From NCBI GenBank assembly GCA_947462335.1, contig OX381708.1, forward strand, positions 38,257,377-38,321,376: a stretch of DNA of 64,000 bases, written 5' to 3'. The notes beneath the pieces were generated by a model. It was not told where the DNA came from, ran no database searches, and worked only from the letters and a program-made list of their open reading frames with translations. The DNA comes from Harmothoe impar (taxonomy: Eukaryota; Annelida; Polychaeta; Phyllodocida; Polynoidae). Shown one piece after another: positions 37,477-45,645 of the stretch; positions within the stretch are counted from its first letter, which is position 1, and the number at the start of each line of letters is the position of its first letter. A program made the translations under genes and the position numbers.

Positions 37477-38781
37477 TCAGTTCATGTGGTAGTCGGTGAC
37501 GGGGTGTCGATCTCGGGTCAGCTCGACGACGTTGTCGTACACCAAGTAGAGTAGCACCGTTGTTGTCGCTTGTAGCGCCGAGCGGAAACTGACTTCCACC
37601 CTCAGCTGACCCGCTCTTATAAGGTTCACGCGACACCCGTCGTGCGATCTGTCTGGGGTTAAGTCGAGGGGGAACACCGTGTAACCGTTCAGGAATTGTT
37701 CGTATGAAATACCGCAGGAGCGCGCGCCCTCGTACATCCCCGTTTCCGTGTGTAGCGCCAAGTACTCTCTCACGGCCGCTTTGGTCTTAAAGTCGGGCAC
37801 GTAGGCGTCGTTCGGCACTTTCTGATCGTTCACTATCACTTGAAGCGAGCTGATGTCGTAATGCTTCATCTCGAACGGCTTCTTGGTGTAGCTACCGTTG
37901 AAGGCGTCGTGGTCAAGGAAGCAAATCATCATCGACTTGGGAAGCTGGCCTGTGTTGGAGTGCGTGTAGCTGTGATCTCTGTTACCTTGAGGGATGGCGT
38001 AGGTCGTCACCTCCACTCTGTTCACCGGGTAGTCGAAGGGCCCGTGTTCTATCACCGCTCTCTCGTGCGTTTCCGCTACAGCGTCCGCCACCAGCACGCG
38101 TCGCACGTAGAGCTTTGCTTTGTAGATCTTCAAGCTGTAGCCTCCGTCAGCGGCGCACATCAGATAGAAAGAGGGCGCCGCTTGTTTCAGAGTGAGATTG
38201 ATTTCTGTCTCTCCAACGATGAGCTTCGGTTGATGAGCCAGGTCAAAGTGCAGTCGCGCCATCAGCGAAAAGCGCTTGTTGGAGATTAGCTTCTTGCGCG
38301 CTTTGTACCCCGCATTCGCGTCAGTCAACGTGTCAAACTGACCGGGCGTATCTTCATGCCACCCCTGGGCGCTCATGACGCCGTCCTTCACGTCTTTGTT
38401 GTAGTTGAGTAACCCTTCCAAGTAAGCTCGGTAAGGGTAGGTCTCGGTGTTGCCAGACACTTTGAAACCGCCGATGGAGACTTGGACGTCTTTGAAGAGC
38501 GAGTGAGCCAAGTTGTTCACCGGAGCTACCGCGTCGGTGGCCTCGATCGCCGCTCCGTCCTTTAGCACTTGACATTCCAGATGAAGGTAATTCTCGTTCA
38601 GGTCTGTGTACTCTTGCGACTTGTTGATGGTGAAATTTATGTTACCTCCATCCTCTAAAGAGTTTTTTGTTTCTATCCCCAGGAAAGACGACTTTAAGAT
38701 AGTAGTCTGAGTCGGCGCTACGGTGTGCAGGTCGAGCTCAGAGAGCGCGCACTCGTTACTGCTCTCGTGTACGTAAGCCAT
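37477..38781 (-). CDS. Major capsid protein, double jelly-roll type
   Basis: 434 aa. It matches the Polinton/adintovirus major capsid (hexon-like) family by its conserved N-terminal half: an NNLAHSLFKDVQVSIGG block at 89-105 followed by YPYRAYLEGLLNY at 115-127. Family members form trimeric double jelly-roll capsomers of icosahedral particles. The gene starts at ATG 38781, about 55 bp after a TATAAATA box on the same strand. It is followed by the protease, a pairing common in these viruses. No frameshift or stop. Function is assigned from sequence resemblance, not shown experimentally. Confidence 0.85.
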   Translation of the reverse strand: MAYVHESSNECALSELDLHTVAPTQTTILKSSFLGIETKNSLEDGGNINFTINKSQEYTDLNENYLHLECQVLKDGAAIEATDAVAPVNNLAHSLFKDVQVSIGGFKVSGNTETYPYRAYLEGLLNYNKDVKDGVMSAQGWHEDTPGQFDTLTDANAGYKARKKLISNKRFSLMARLHFDLAHQPKLIVGETEINLTLKQAAPSFYLMCAADGGYSLKIYKAKLYVRRVLVADAVAETHERAVIEHGPFDYPVNRVEVTTYAIPQGNRDHSYTHSNTGQLPKSMMICFLDHDAFNGSYTKKPFEMKHYDISSLQVIVNDQKVPNDAYVPDFKTKAAVREYLALHTETGMYEGARSCGISYEQFLNGYTVFPLDLTPDRSHDGCRVNLIRAGQLRVEVSFRSALQATTTVLLYLVYDNVVELTRDRHPVTDYHMN

Positions 38782-38833
38782 TGTGTTCTCTCTTCACGCG
38801 GCCGACAGACTGACGCCGGCCCCCTCCAGTCTT

Positions 38834-38843
38834 TTTATTTATA
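38834..38843 (-). promoter_or_regulatory. TATA box for the capsid gene, also a poly(A) hexamer
   Basis: The minus-strand 10-mer TATAAATAAA lies 53 bp before the capsid ATG and 18 bp after the stop of the upstream pVI/pX-like gene. The same ten bases hold TATAAATA (promoter) and AATAAA (polyadenylation). Both roles are inferred from position. Confidence 0.55.
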
Positions 38844-38860
38844 CCTGAACGCCTAGGCGC

Positions 38861-39292
38861 TTACCGGTCGAATACATCCCCTCTACGTCTCTTGCAAGAG
38901 CCACCGCCCGTCTGAGGGGAATGCCCACGACGACGTTTCGACCCTTTCTTAGACGCGACAGGCGTCTTTCCTCCCGAGAACGCCGTACTCGCCAGTCTCT
39001 TCAGAGCGCCTGCGCCTCGGTCTTTCACGCTGCTCTTTAAAGTCCGACCCGCCAGCACATCTTTAGCTACGCCCACACCGGCGCGGAGCAGCGTTTTTCC
39101 CACCGACTTCAATAGCGGGGTAGCCGAGCGCATCAGACCTAACAGAGCGCCGCCCAAACCGTGCCCGCTCTGGAAAGAGCGCCCGCTGTACACGGTCACG
39201 CCGTTGCCCAGCTGCGCGTTGTAGTAATCGCTGTACCCTCTGCCGAAGTCGGTGCGCCTGGGTGGAAAGTACGGAACGCGTTGACGCATCAT
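38861..39292 (-). CDS. pVI/pX-like basic virion protein
   Basis: 143 aa (two ATGs in tandem at the start). Layout: a polar Arg/Tyr-rich N-terminus; a Gly-rich amphipathic/hydrophobic stretch at about 45-81 (GLGGALLGLMRS ... VAKDVLAG); then a basic tail with KKGSKRRRG (115-123) and CKRRRG (133-138). This arrangement is shared by a small protein found in most Polintons and adintoviruses. It has been compared with adenovirus pVI (membrane lysis) and pX (DNA condensation). Located between the penton-like and major capsid genes, as expected for a virion component. Cleavage by the neighbouring protease is likely, but I do not mark sites because no perfect adenain consensus is certain. Confidence 0.7.
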   Translation of the reverse strand: MMRQRVPYFPPRRTDFGRGYSDYYNAQLGNGVTVYSGRSFQSGHGLGGALLGLMRSATPLLKSVGKTLLRAGVGVAKDVLAGRTLKSSVKDRGAGALKRLASTAFSGGKTPVASKKGSKRRRGHSPQTGGGSCKRRRGDVFDR

Positions 39293-39303
39293 TTTTCTCT
39301 CTT

Positions 39304-40422
39304 TCAGCGCTCAATAGGTCTCAGATGAAGTGTCACGGTCACCTCGCCTCTACCGAATGGGATGGAATGACCGGATCGGTCTCTTAAATAGATGCCGACC
39401 TCGGTAAACCTCTTGGATTTCAAGGGGAAATAATCCAAATGGGGAAAACTGATAGCTTGCACGCCACCTCGACGCTTTCCGCCTCTGTCCACCGCCACGC
39501 AGCGCAACAGCGGCACTTGCATGTCGCCCACACGTCTCTCCTGGATCATGTCGGTGTATATGTACACAGAGTGCACGTCCCCGTAAACATCCATCGAGTA
39601 GGCGCCGGTAGTCGGCGACGCGAAACACGTCTTCTCTCCGAAGCCTAGAACGCATGCGAGATGCTGACTCAGCAGGACAGCACAGTGTCTCGGCGGTTTG
39701 ATGGTGACGCGTTTCGTCTTGGCGTCGTACGATAAGATCCGCATCGGTTTGAGCAAGAAGCTGTCGCCCTCTAGTCTGTCATCTCGCAACGTCTCACTCA
39801 AGCGCTCGATTAGGGTGTGGTTGCTTCCGGTGAAAATAGGAGGTATCTCGAATATGTTTGGCATGAAACTGCGCACTCCCATGTCCTTCTCCATCTTTTC
39901 GATCATCTGTCTTGCTTGATGGCTGATCGTCTTCTTCTTCACCGCCGGGGACAAGAACTGCTTGTATACGGCATTCGTCTGTCTCAAGTCGACCTCTCTC
40001 TTGAACCTTTTTGTTTCCGGTTTCAATTGCTGCTCTTCCGACGTGTCTGATATCTCTTCCACCGTTACATAGCTCGCTTCCTTCCAGTTCAGCGGGAATT
40101 TTGAGCTGAACGTTAGCTTGCTCAGACCGTTCGCGTTTTTCATTCTCTTCCAGTCTACCTGTGGTTTTTTTCCTTCGGAGAAATTAGTTTCTTTTAAAAC
40201 CTGGATCGCCTCCTCTAGCGAACCTTTGGTGCGCAGAGGAACAACGATGATCAAGTCGTCGTCGTGCACGTTAGTCCATTCTGTAGGGAGGATGATCTCA
40301 GTCAGAGCCGCTTCGTACGCTTCGGGCAGAAGGAGCGGCGAGTCGAAGTGAGTTCGGAAAGACGTCAAGCTGTTGTCAGGATAATACTCCATAGAGCTGT
40401 TGCTAGGTAGAGTGATGTTCAT
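39304..40422 (-). CDS. Penton-like minor capsid protein candidate
   Basis: 372 aa. The N-terminus carries the motif seen in a widespread Polinton structural protein: ITLPSNSSMEYYPDNSLTSF at about 3-22, then a PEAYEAALTEIILP segment (33-46). Proteins of this type are taken as minor capsid (single jelly-roll, penton-position) proteins. Residues 110-160 form a charged region (RFKREVDLRQ); the C-terminal half is beta-rich in appearance. It lies four bases after the integrase stop and 11 bases before the pVI/pX-like ORF. Minor capsid is the best reading; the N-terminal motif is secure, the structural role is inferred. Confidence 0.7.
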   Translation of the reverse strand: MNITLPSNSSMEYYPDNSLTSFRTHFDSPLLLPEAYEAALTEIILPTEWTNVHDDDLIIVVPLRTKGSLEEAIQVLKETNFSEGKKPQVDWKRMKNANGLSKLTFSSKFPLNWKEASYVTVEEISDTSEEQQLKPETKRFKREVDLRQTNAVYKQFLSPAVKKKTISHQARQMIEKMEKDMGVRSFMPNIFEIPPIFTGSNHTLIERLSETLRDDRLEGDSFLLKPMRILSYDAKTKRVTIKPPRHCAVLLSQHLACVLGFGEKTCFASPTTGAYSMDVYGDVHSVYIYTDMIQERRVGDMQVPLLRCVAVDRGGKRRGGVQAISFPHLDYFPLKSKRFTEVGIYLRDRSGHSIPFGRGEVTVTLHLRPIER

Positions 40423-40426
40423 TTTG

Positions 40427-41563
40427 TTACGTTATTTTTTTGACGGGGATCCACTCGTTGAACTTGTCGTCGTAACCTAACCAACGTACGAAAGCTAACT
40501 CTTTACCGTCGACGGTCTTGCGGCGCAACACCTCGTCTATCAGGTAGTTCTTGTCGTAACGACTCTTGTACACCTTCTGAACCTCTTCCGGGTAGAAGAC
40601 GCCTTTTATCTCCTCGCCCTTGTCGTCTTTCAGCTCGAACCCTCTGCTTCCCAACGTGTTAGCAACGTCCACCACTTCCTCGCGCCAGTTTCCCTCGTAC
40701 CCTTTGTCGAAGGCGCCTTTGGTTCTCAACATCCTCACTCTGTCACCCGGAGCGATGACGTCGACGGCAGACGTCTTTGTTTTTTTCTTCTTTTTCCATA
40801 TTTCGTCGATTTGTTTGTTAGTTGGGAGATCTTGTCGGTAGAAAACTGTTTCGCTGTTTTCCGAGCTGACTTGAGCCGGCGCCATTTTCAACGTCTTGTG
40901 GTGAGTGCGATTGTAAGAAGACACTACATGGTGCAGCACGTCTACGTAGCGATACGTGCGCTTGTGTGTGAAATAACGCCACAGCTTCTCCTTCAGACTG
41001 CGGTTCAAGCGCTCCACTAGACTAGCTTTGATGTCGTCGTTCTCGCCAGTGAAGAACTCTATGCCCTCGCTCTTCAAGTGATCTTGAAAGATCTTGTTCA
41101 AAAACTCTTTCCCCTTGTCTGTCTGAACAGTGCGCGGTCGTCTCTCGCCAGGGCCTGTCATCTCTCGGAAGGCCTCGGTGACATCAGCGCCGCTCTTGGA
41201 TTTAATGGGAACGGCCCACGCGTACCTAGAGAAAACGTCGATCGCCGTCACCACGTACCGGAAGCGGTCGTTGTGAGACGCCAAAGCTTGCATGTCCATC
41301 AGATCTATCTGCCACTGCTGATCGATTGCGCCGGTTATAGTCTTGTTCCTTGCGAATTTTCTCCGAATGGGTTTATGTTTAGTGTAGGCGTCCAGCGACA
41401 CTAAAGCATCTCGGATGACGGCCGGGTTCAGGTGGCGAAAATGCTGTTTCTGGAGTTTAGTCACGCTAGTGAAACTGGAGGGCGCTTTGACGTCGGTATA
41501 TCTAGCTACTACGCGCTTCTTTTCTTTTTCCTTCTTGGTCAGTCTCTTCACTGGTTTGCCCAT
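40427..41563 (-). CDS. Retroviral-type integrase with C-terminal chromodomain (INT)
   Basis: 378 aa. The catalytic core has Asp87 (WQIDLMD), Asp149 (VQTDKGKEF) and Glu184 (SLVERLNRSLKEKLW), with 34 residues between the last two, the DDE triad of the rve family. An SH3-like segment follows (GDRVRML, about 273-300). The C-terminal 40 residues (about 338-376) read as a chromodomain with aromatic positions Tyr340, Trp361 and Trp371. Polinton integrases join the TIR ends to target DNA and make 6-bp duplications, which fits the CATATA flanks. The chromodomain suggests targeting to methylated histone. The first 16 bases overlap the end of the upstream ORF. Complete and without stops. Confidence 0.95.
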   Translation of the reverse strand: MGKPVKRLTKKEKEKKRVVARYTDVKAPSSFTSVTKLQKQHFRHLNPAVIRDALVSLDAYTKHKPIRRKFARNKTITGAIDQQWQIDLMDMQALASHNDRFRYVVTAIDVFSRYAWAVPIKSKSGADVTEAFREMTGPGERRPRTVQTDKGKEFLNKIFQDHLKSEGIEFFTGENDDIKASLVERLNRSLKEKLWRYFTHKRTYRYVDVLHHVVSSYNRTHHKTLKMAPAQVSSENSETVFYRQDLPTNKQIDEIWKKKKKTKTSAVDVIAPGDRVRMLRTKGAFDKGYEGNWREEVVDVANTLGSRGFELKDDKGEEIKGVFYPEEVQKVYKSRYDKNYLIDEVLRRKTVDGKELAFVRWLGYDDKFNEWIPVKKIT

Positions 41564-42750
41564 CGCGGGTCTCTTGAGGGCGTGAAAGACGAGCTCGCCG
41601 CTAGGCGGTTGCGCGCTTTCCTTTTCTTACTACGCGGCGCGCTCCTATAGGAAGTCGGAGTTTGGAAAAGTTCACGGTCGTCCTCCTCGTCGTCAGAGGA
41701 TTGATCGTCCACCACCTGCAGAGAAGAGTCTGCTGCTGCTACTGCTGCTGCTGCTGCTGCTTCTCCTTCTTCCGATTCGAAGCTCGGTCGTTTCCGACCT
41801 CTGTCAGCAAGCCGTGTGTCCAAACTTTGGCCAGGTCCGCTCGCTTTATACAGATGGTTTCCGATCAAGGCGTCTGTGGTGGGAACCGCTTCGCGCAGCG
41901 CTTTCGTGAACGGCGAGTAGCCCGCCGGTCTGGGCGCCGTCTTCCTGAACCTGGCGGCGTCGTTCAGTAAGTCCACTATGTTGATGCGATGCTCAGGTGG
42001 TATTCTCCGACCCGACATCTCGCGCACCGCCCCGTCCTCGTTCCACTTGATCACTCCGGATTTCTCCAATTGTTTGTACAGCTCCACGGTCCGGCGGCGA
42101 CTCCTCTTGGGAACTTGGTTCGCCAACCGCTCGAGTAGGGACGCGCTGGCCTCTTCAGCAGACTGACGGAGGTGAGCCAGGGGCGAAGAAGAGTAGGACG
42201 AAGAGATGTTGCTGTTGTGGGGATTCGCGAGAAAAAATTGCAATCTATTCAACAACCTTCGGTATTTCAACATTTTCTCGCGCGATTCCAAAGTGGGGTC
42301 GTTCAACACTAAATCCAAGTCCCTGTAGATAAACTGTAGCACCTGGTGCAAGGCCGCGTCGGGATGAAGGGACTGCTCTGCCTGCTTGTGGTAATAGGCC
42401 ATGTCGGCGGGTAGGCGGGCGGCGGTGGCAGGAGCGGAACTCTCGTTCTTTTCAGTGCGCTCATCAGGAAGAGGAGGAAGGTTTGGAGCAGTAGAAGTAC
42501 TAGCAGCAGCGACTGCAGTAGTAGCAGCGCTAGTAGTAGCAGCAGCAGCGGGCACATGATGAAGTAGACCTGCTCGTGATGATTTGTAGAGCGTCTCAGG
42601 ATCCACGAGCGCTAAACGTTTGTAGTGTTGTTGCTGCTCTGAGTCCGTCATGGGGACGCCGGTGGCAATGACGCTGGTGGTGGCGGTAGCGGTGGTGGTG
42701 GTGGTGGTGGTGGTGCTGTCGGCGAGTAGGTGTCGAATGACGTGTCTCAT
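41548..42750 (-). CDS. Conserved Polinton protein, unknown function (400 aa)
   Basis: Residues 1-115 are low complexity (Thr run at 13-20, Ala/Thr-rich at 68-88). Residues 132-175 look helical (DLDLVLNDPTLESREKMLKY). Residues 222-302 match a block I associate with Polinton/adintovirus proteins of unknown role (a Trp-containing turn, INIVDLLNDAARFRK, then FTKALREAVP and ALIGN). The C-terminus has an acidic run (about 347-360) and a basic KKRKARNR patch. Its ATG overlaps the preceding stop by ATGA, and its end overlaps the integrase start. A structural or scaffold role is plausible from position only. Confidence 0.65.
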   Translation of the reverse strand: MRHVIRHLLADSTTTTTTTTATATTSVIATGVPMTDSEQQQHYKRLALVDPETLYKSSRAGLLHHVPAAAATTSAATTAVAAASTSTAPNLPPLPDERTEKNESSAPATAARLPADMAYYHKQAEQSLHPDAALHQVLQFIYRDLDLVLNDPTLESREKMLKYRRLLNRLQFFLANPHNSNISSSYSSSPLAHLRQSAEEASASLLERLANQVPKRSRRRTVELYKQLEKSGVIKWNEDGAVREMSGRRIPPEHRINIVDLLNDAARFRKTAPRPAGYSPFTKALREAVPTTDALIGNHLYKASGPGQSLDTRLADRGRKRPSFESEEGEAAAAAAVAAADSSLQVVDDQSSDDEEDDRELFQTPTSYRSAPRSKKRKARNRLAASSSFTPSRDPRWANQ

Positions 42751-43079
42751 ATACGGAGAATGCTCTTTATAAGCGGTAAGGCCATCCCTATGAGAGCCGG
42801 AATGAGGAAACCTCCCTCTTGTACCAAGACGCGTCTCTTTTTTTTGATGGGCGTAGATTTTTTGCCGACCTCCCTCAACACGTCAGCCGATTCTCGAAGC
42901 TTGTCCAGTTGTTTGTCGCTGAGCGGGATGTTCCCTACCAGTAAATTGTGACAGATCTCACTCAACGCTGCGATCAGCTCGTCGCTTCCAGAGTCTATTA
43001 GATGCGAGCAGTCCTTTGGCGAGCACTTAGCTAAGTGCTTGAGAGTACCAAAGTGTCTTTCGAGTAGATGAGAAGACAT
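42747..43079 (-). CDS. Small conserved Polinton protein (110 aa)
   Basis: An early helical region, then SEICHNLLVGNIPLSDKQL (40-58), a basic hinge (KKKRR, 79-83) and a C-terminal hydrophobic segment beginning QEGGFLIPALIGMALPLI (87-104). This architecture recurs in many Polintons directly beside the packaging ATPase. The C-terminal segment may insert into or disrupt membrane. No enzymatic motif. It lies nine bases after the ATPase stop and overlaps the next ORF by four bases (ATGA). An A-rich leader precedes the ATG. Confidence 0.7.
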   Translation of the reverse strand: MSSHLLERHFGTLKHLAKCSPKDCSHLIDSGSDELIAALSEICHNLLVGNIPLSDKQLDKLRESADVLREVGKKSTPIKKKRRVLVQEGGFLIPALIGMALPLIKSILRI

Positions 43080-43088
43080 TTTTTTTTG

Positions 43089-43808
43089 CTACTGCTTTCT
43101 GTTGTTCTTTTTTTTGTCTAGCGGTACGAACACTAGCTGAGAGTGTATGGCCGTCAAAGAGGAGCGTATTCTCAGATCGTCAGGTGTTGACTGCTTGAAG
43201 TCCAGGAGGAGGTATGAGTGAGGTCGCTTGAGTTCATGGGTAAATATACTAGAGAGGGCCGCCGCGTTGGACGGAAACACCTGGCGAGACAGACTAGCTA
43301 TTTGCCCCATGTCGCGCGGGTTCTTGAAAACGATCATGTAGTGAGCGTTCAGACTCATAGTTCGAAAGTCGGGTGATTTCTGGAAGAGGTTCTGAGTGAT
43401 GTATATGACGCTCACGTTCCAGTGATGCGAGTATTTAGTAAAGATGTCGGCTACCACTTGCTGATTGGAACTGCTCATCAGATCGTCCAATATCAGTAGA
43501 GTGTGGGGTCGTACAGCGTCTTCTGCTACTTCCACGTCTCCCGCTATAGACTCTTTGCTAGGAAGACCTTCTCTGAATTCCACACCGTACCGATTTGCCA
43601 TTTTTTCAAACAGAGGTTGCCACTCGCCGTAATGGTAAAAAGTCTTTTCCACCGGCGGCGTGACCAAATTGTTCACGTCGCTCAGAAATTGATCCACCAA
43701 GCGCGATTTTCCACAACCCGACGGACCGCTAATGATACAACTAAAGGGTCCTTGTAGTCGAGCGTCGAAATGAATTTCTGTGAAGAGTTTGCTTTTACTA
43801 CTGGACAT
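43089..43808 (-). CDS. FtsK/HerA-type genome-packaging ATPase (ATP)
   Basis: 239 aa. Walker A GPSGCGKS at 28-35, Walker B LLILDD at 104-109, and an ITQN sensor-like motif at 137-140 are all intact. This is the A32-like ATPase of Polintons, virophages and large DNA viruses, which pumps DNA into preformed capsids. Length is normal for the family (about 230-260 aa). It starts at ATG 43808 after an A-tract and is the first of the closely packed minus-strand genes; 357 bp of non-coding DNA with a hairpin and a purine tract separate it from the upstream ORF. Its presence together with capsid genes argues that this element once encoded a particle. Confidence 0.95.
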   Translation of the reverse strand: MSSSKSKLFTEIHFDARLQGPFSCIISGPSGCGKSRLVDQFLSDVNNLVTPPVEKTFYHYGEWQPLFEKMANRYGVEFREGLPSKESIAGDVEVAEDAVRPHTLLILDDLMSSSNQQVVADIFTKYSHHWNVSVIYITQNLFQKSPDFRTMSLNAHYMIVFKNPRDMGQIASLSRQVFPSNAAALSSIFTHELKRPHSYLLLDFKQSTPDDLRIRSSLTAIHSQLVFVPLDKKKNNRKQ

Positions 43809-44009
43809 TTTTTTTTGTTTTTTTTTCAGGACGCGTCAGAGAGCGGTTGTGTGTCTGACTGTCTGCTGTGTTTCTCACTCGAACGGTCGGTGGTGAATGG
43901 TTGTGGAGAAAAGTCCGCCGACCTTTTTATTGATTCCGGTCGGTGTCACAGTAGCGGCGGCAGAAGTGACTTTTTTTTGCGATAAAATTCTATTTTCACT
44001 CAATAGTCA

Positions 44010-44054
44010 TAAATGTTTGTATCAGACTCCAGAGGAGTCTGATACAAATATTTA
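44010..44054. promoter_or_regulatory. Near-perfect 21-bp-arm hairpin upstream of the ATPase gene
   Basis: TAAATGTTTGTATCAGACTC with one more C, then loop AGA, then the inverted arm; one mismatch in 21 pairs. It overlaps an AATAAA-like signal on the minus strand for the upstream ORF. It could be a transcript 3'-end structure, a regulatory palindrome or a replication/resolution site; the sequence does not decide. Confidence 0.6.
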
Positions 44055-44070
44055 TTTTTTTTTAAAAAAA

Positions 44071-44159
44071 GAAGAAGAGGAGGAGGAGGAGGAGGAGGAG
44101 GAGGAGGAGGAGGAGGAGGAGGAGGAGGAGATTAGTTTTTTTTTTTTTTTTTTTTTTTT
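44071..44159. repeat. (GGA)n purine tract followed by T24
   Basis: About 60 bp of GAA/GGA repeat, then ATTAG, then 24 T. Polypurine-polypyrimidine DNA of this kind can form a triplex. It lies between the 216-aa ORF stop and the ATPase start, in non-coding sequence of the Polinton. Confidence 0.92.
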
Positions 44160-44165
44160 GATCAT

Positions 44166-44816
44166 TTAGGCAAAGCTCGTCGCTTTGCCGTTTTTTTTTC
44201 TATTTCTGTGTTGTGACACGATCGTCTCGAAAAAGCAATAAGGCGTGTGAGCGCGGCGGTGACAAATACATATTGGAGCGTATGGTTTAAAATAGTGCGT
44301 CCCTATCTTCTTCAATTCGGCTGCGTTGCAATATGCGGGATAACAAGTGACGACGTCGAAACGTTTAGAGACCGTGTTCACGTCGGCCACAACGCGCGCC
44401 CACCGAGTGGGAGCTGCAGTCGCTCCCAAGAAACCGATCGGCTTGTCGAATCGTTTCATAGCACTTATTCTCACTTTATAAGAGGAGGCAGGGTGAGGAG
44501 AGTAGCGGCGCTCTTTCTTTTCATGAAACGCCCAACGAGTGGGGGCGCTGAGAGCAGCTGTTATGCAATAGTAGAGTAAATGCTGTTCTGAGAAGACGGC
44601 TCTCGGCCATGTCGCTACGTTTTCCTTTTCCGCTCTTGTATAACGACGATGGCGCTCAGCTTTGCATTTCTCGAGAATTCGGTACGCCTCAAGAGAAGCG
44701 TGAACCTCAACTACGTGACGCTCTCTCCTTTGAGATAAAAAAATAGCCGGGCAGTTGAGGAGAGCGCTTTGTTCGCGCGACCGTCTTTTAGAAACTCGCG
44801 CCCTCTGCAGCGCCAT
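44166..44816 (-). CDS. Orphan 216-aa protein of the Polinton
   Basis: Started at ATG 44816, the first ATG after a minus-strand TATAAAA at 45035-45041; the open frame itself reaches 44858 without another ATG. Very basic, Arg/Lys-rich N-terminal 65 residues. The pentapeptide APTRW occurs twice (91-95 and 135-139), each followed by KRFD (121-126 and 151-154 region), suggesting an internal duplication. A Cys/His cluster occurs near the C-terminus (PICICHRRAHTPYC, 181-194). I recognise no family. It sits where other Polintons place additional or replication genes, but I see no polymerase, helicase or Rep motif. A DNA-binding role would be a guess. Confidence 0.55.
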   Translation of the reverse strand: MALQRARVSKRRSREQSALLNCPAIFLSQRRERHVVEVHASLEAYRILEKCKAERHRRYTRAEKENVATWPRAVFSEQHLLYYCITAALSAPTRWAFHEKKERRYSPHPASSYKVRISAMKRFDKPIGFLGATAAPTRWARVVADVNTVSKRFDVVTCYPAYCNAAELKKIGTHYFKPYAPICICHRRAHTPYCFFETIVSQHRNRKKNGKATSFA

Positions 44817-45034
44817 ATTTCTTTCCTCCGAAACAAAAAAGCCTGAGTGAAAATACAAATTTAAGAAAACAAAAAGCTCAAAGAAAAAAAATAAGCAATA
44901 AGCAGACTCAGCTCGAAATTCCCTGCTGGCGTGATGGCGGTGACTGCAGGCGGTGGCGGCGGTCGGCTGGCCGGCGGTGGCGGTGTCGGCGGCGATGGTA
45001 GAAGGGTGTGTGGAAAGAGAGACGCATCTCAGTG

Positions 45035-45041
45035 TTTTATA
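45035..45041 (-). promoter_or_regulatory. TATA box for the 216-aa ORF
   Basis: TATAAAA on the minus strand. Start of transcription would fall near 45010, leaving a leader of about 195 bases without an upstream ATG before ATG 44816. Confidence 0.5.
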
Positions 45042-45546
45042 GGAGCGGCGAGTCTGACATTTTCAGCTGTCGCATGCTGACCTGCTGCTAGCATAAGAGA
45101 AACAAAAGCCCTAATCACACTTTTCAGCTGGATCCTTCCACCCCGCCAGACATGGATCCCAGATGGGAAGGCGGTTTAAAATTAAATCCGTGTACCGACT
45201 GTCATACAATAGGGTAATTAGTTGAACGCGTGTTACCTGTATAAAGGATTAACGGGTCATGGGCTCAGCGTGTGTATAGAAAAACAACTACAGGTAGCGT
45301 GAACAAAGCGACCCCCTCCCTTTCTGTCACTCTGTCTGTGACTAGAGGGTGCGCGTGTGGTAAGCGGCTTATATCTAAAGAAAAAAACAAATCACCCTCG
45401 CCTGTCATCAGCAGACAGCCGGCTGGCGGCTGGAAAATGCGATTAGAGGGATGATGAGCCACGTAGTAAGCGACTTAAGGCTGATCTAAAGACCTGCCGT
45501 GAAGGGGCAGCTGGCCGGTGGCTTGAAAAAAGGCGGGGCGTAAGGG

Positions 45547-45554
45547 TATATAAG
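45547..45554 (+). promoter_or_regulatory. TATA box for the Ala-rich ORF
   Basis: TATATAAG followed about 25-30 bp later by TTCAGCATC, an initiator-like context (TCAG). Transcription from here would exclude the upstream non-ATG part of the open frame and make ATG 45676 the first ATG. Confidence 0.6.
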
Positions 45555-45594
45555 GGGAGTGAAACCACATTCAGCATCGTCATCATCGTTCACG

Positions 45595-45637
<43 letters not shown>
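45595..45637 (+). repeat. (CTA)n microsatellite in the leader of the Ala-rich ORF
   Basis: About 14 CTA triplets. It translates as a Leu run only if a GTG at 45559 is used, which is unlikely in a eukaryote. Confidence 0.9.

Positions 45638-45645
<8 letters not shown>

Noticed and set aside
37448..37636. 63-residue upstream extension of the protease frame
   Set aside because: It overlaps the capsid coding sequence and lacks family similarity; ATG 37447 directly after the capsid stop is the natural start.
37840..38289. 149-codon plus-strand frame opposite the capsid gene and other antisense frames over 39350-44579
   Set aside because: Shadow frames of GC-rich coding sequence; no promoter or motif.
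43897..44169. Glu-run frame on the plus strand
   Set aside because: A translation of the (GGA)n tract and T24.
44817..45030. Intron in the leader of the 216-aa ORF (a TTTTCACTCAG acceptor-like site near 44842)
   Set aside because: No matching donor is convincing, and an unspliced leader without upstream ATG already explains the start.
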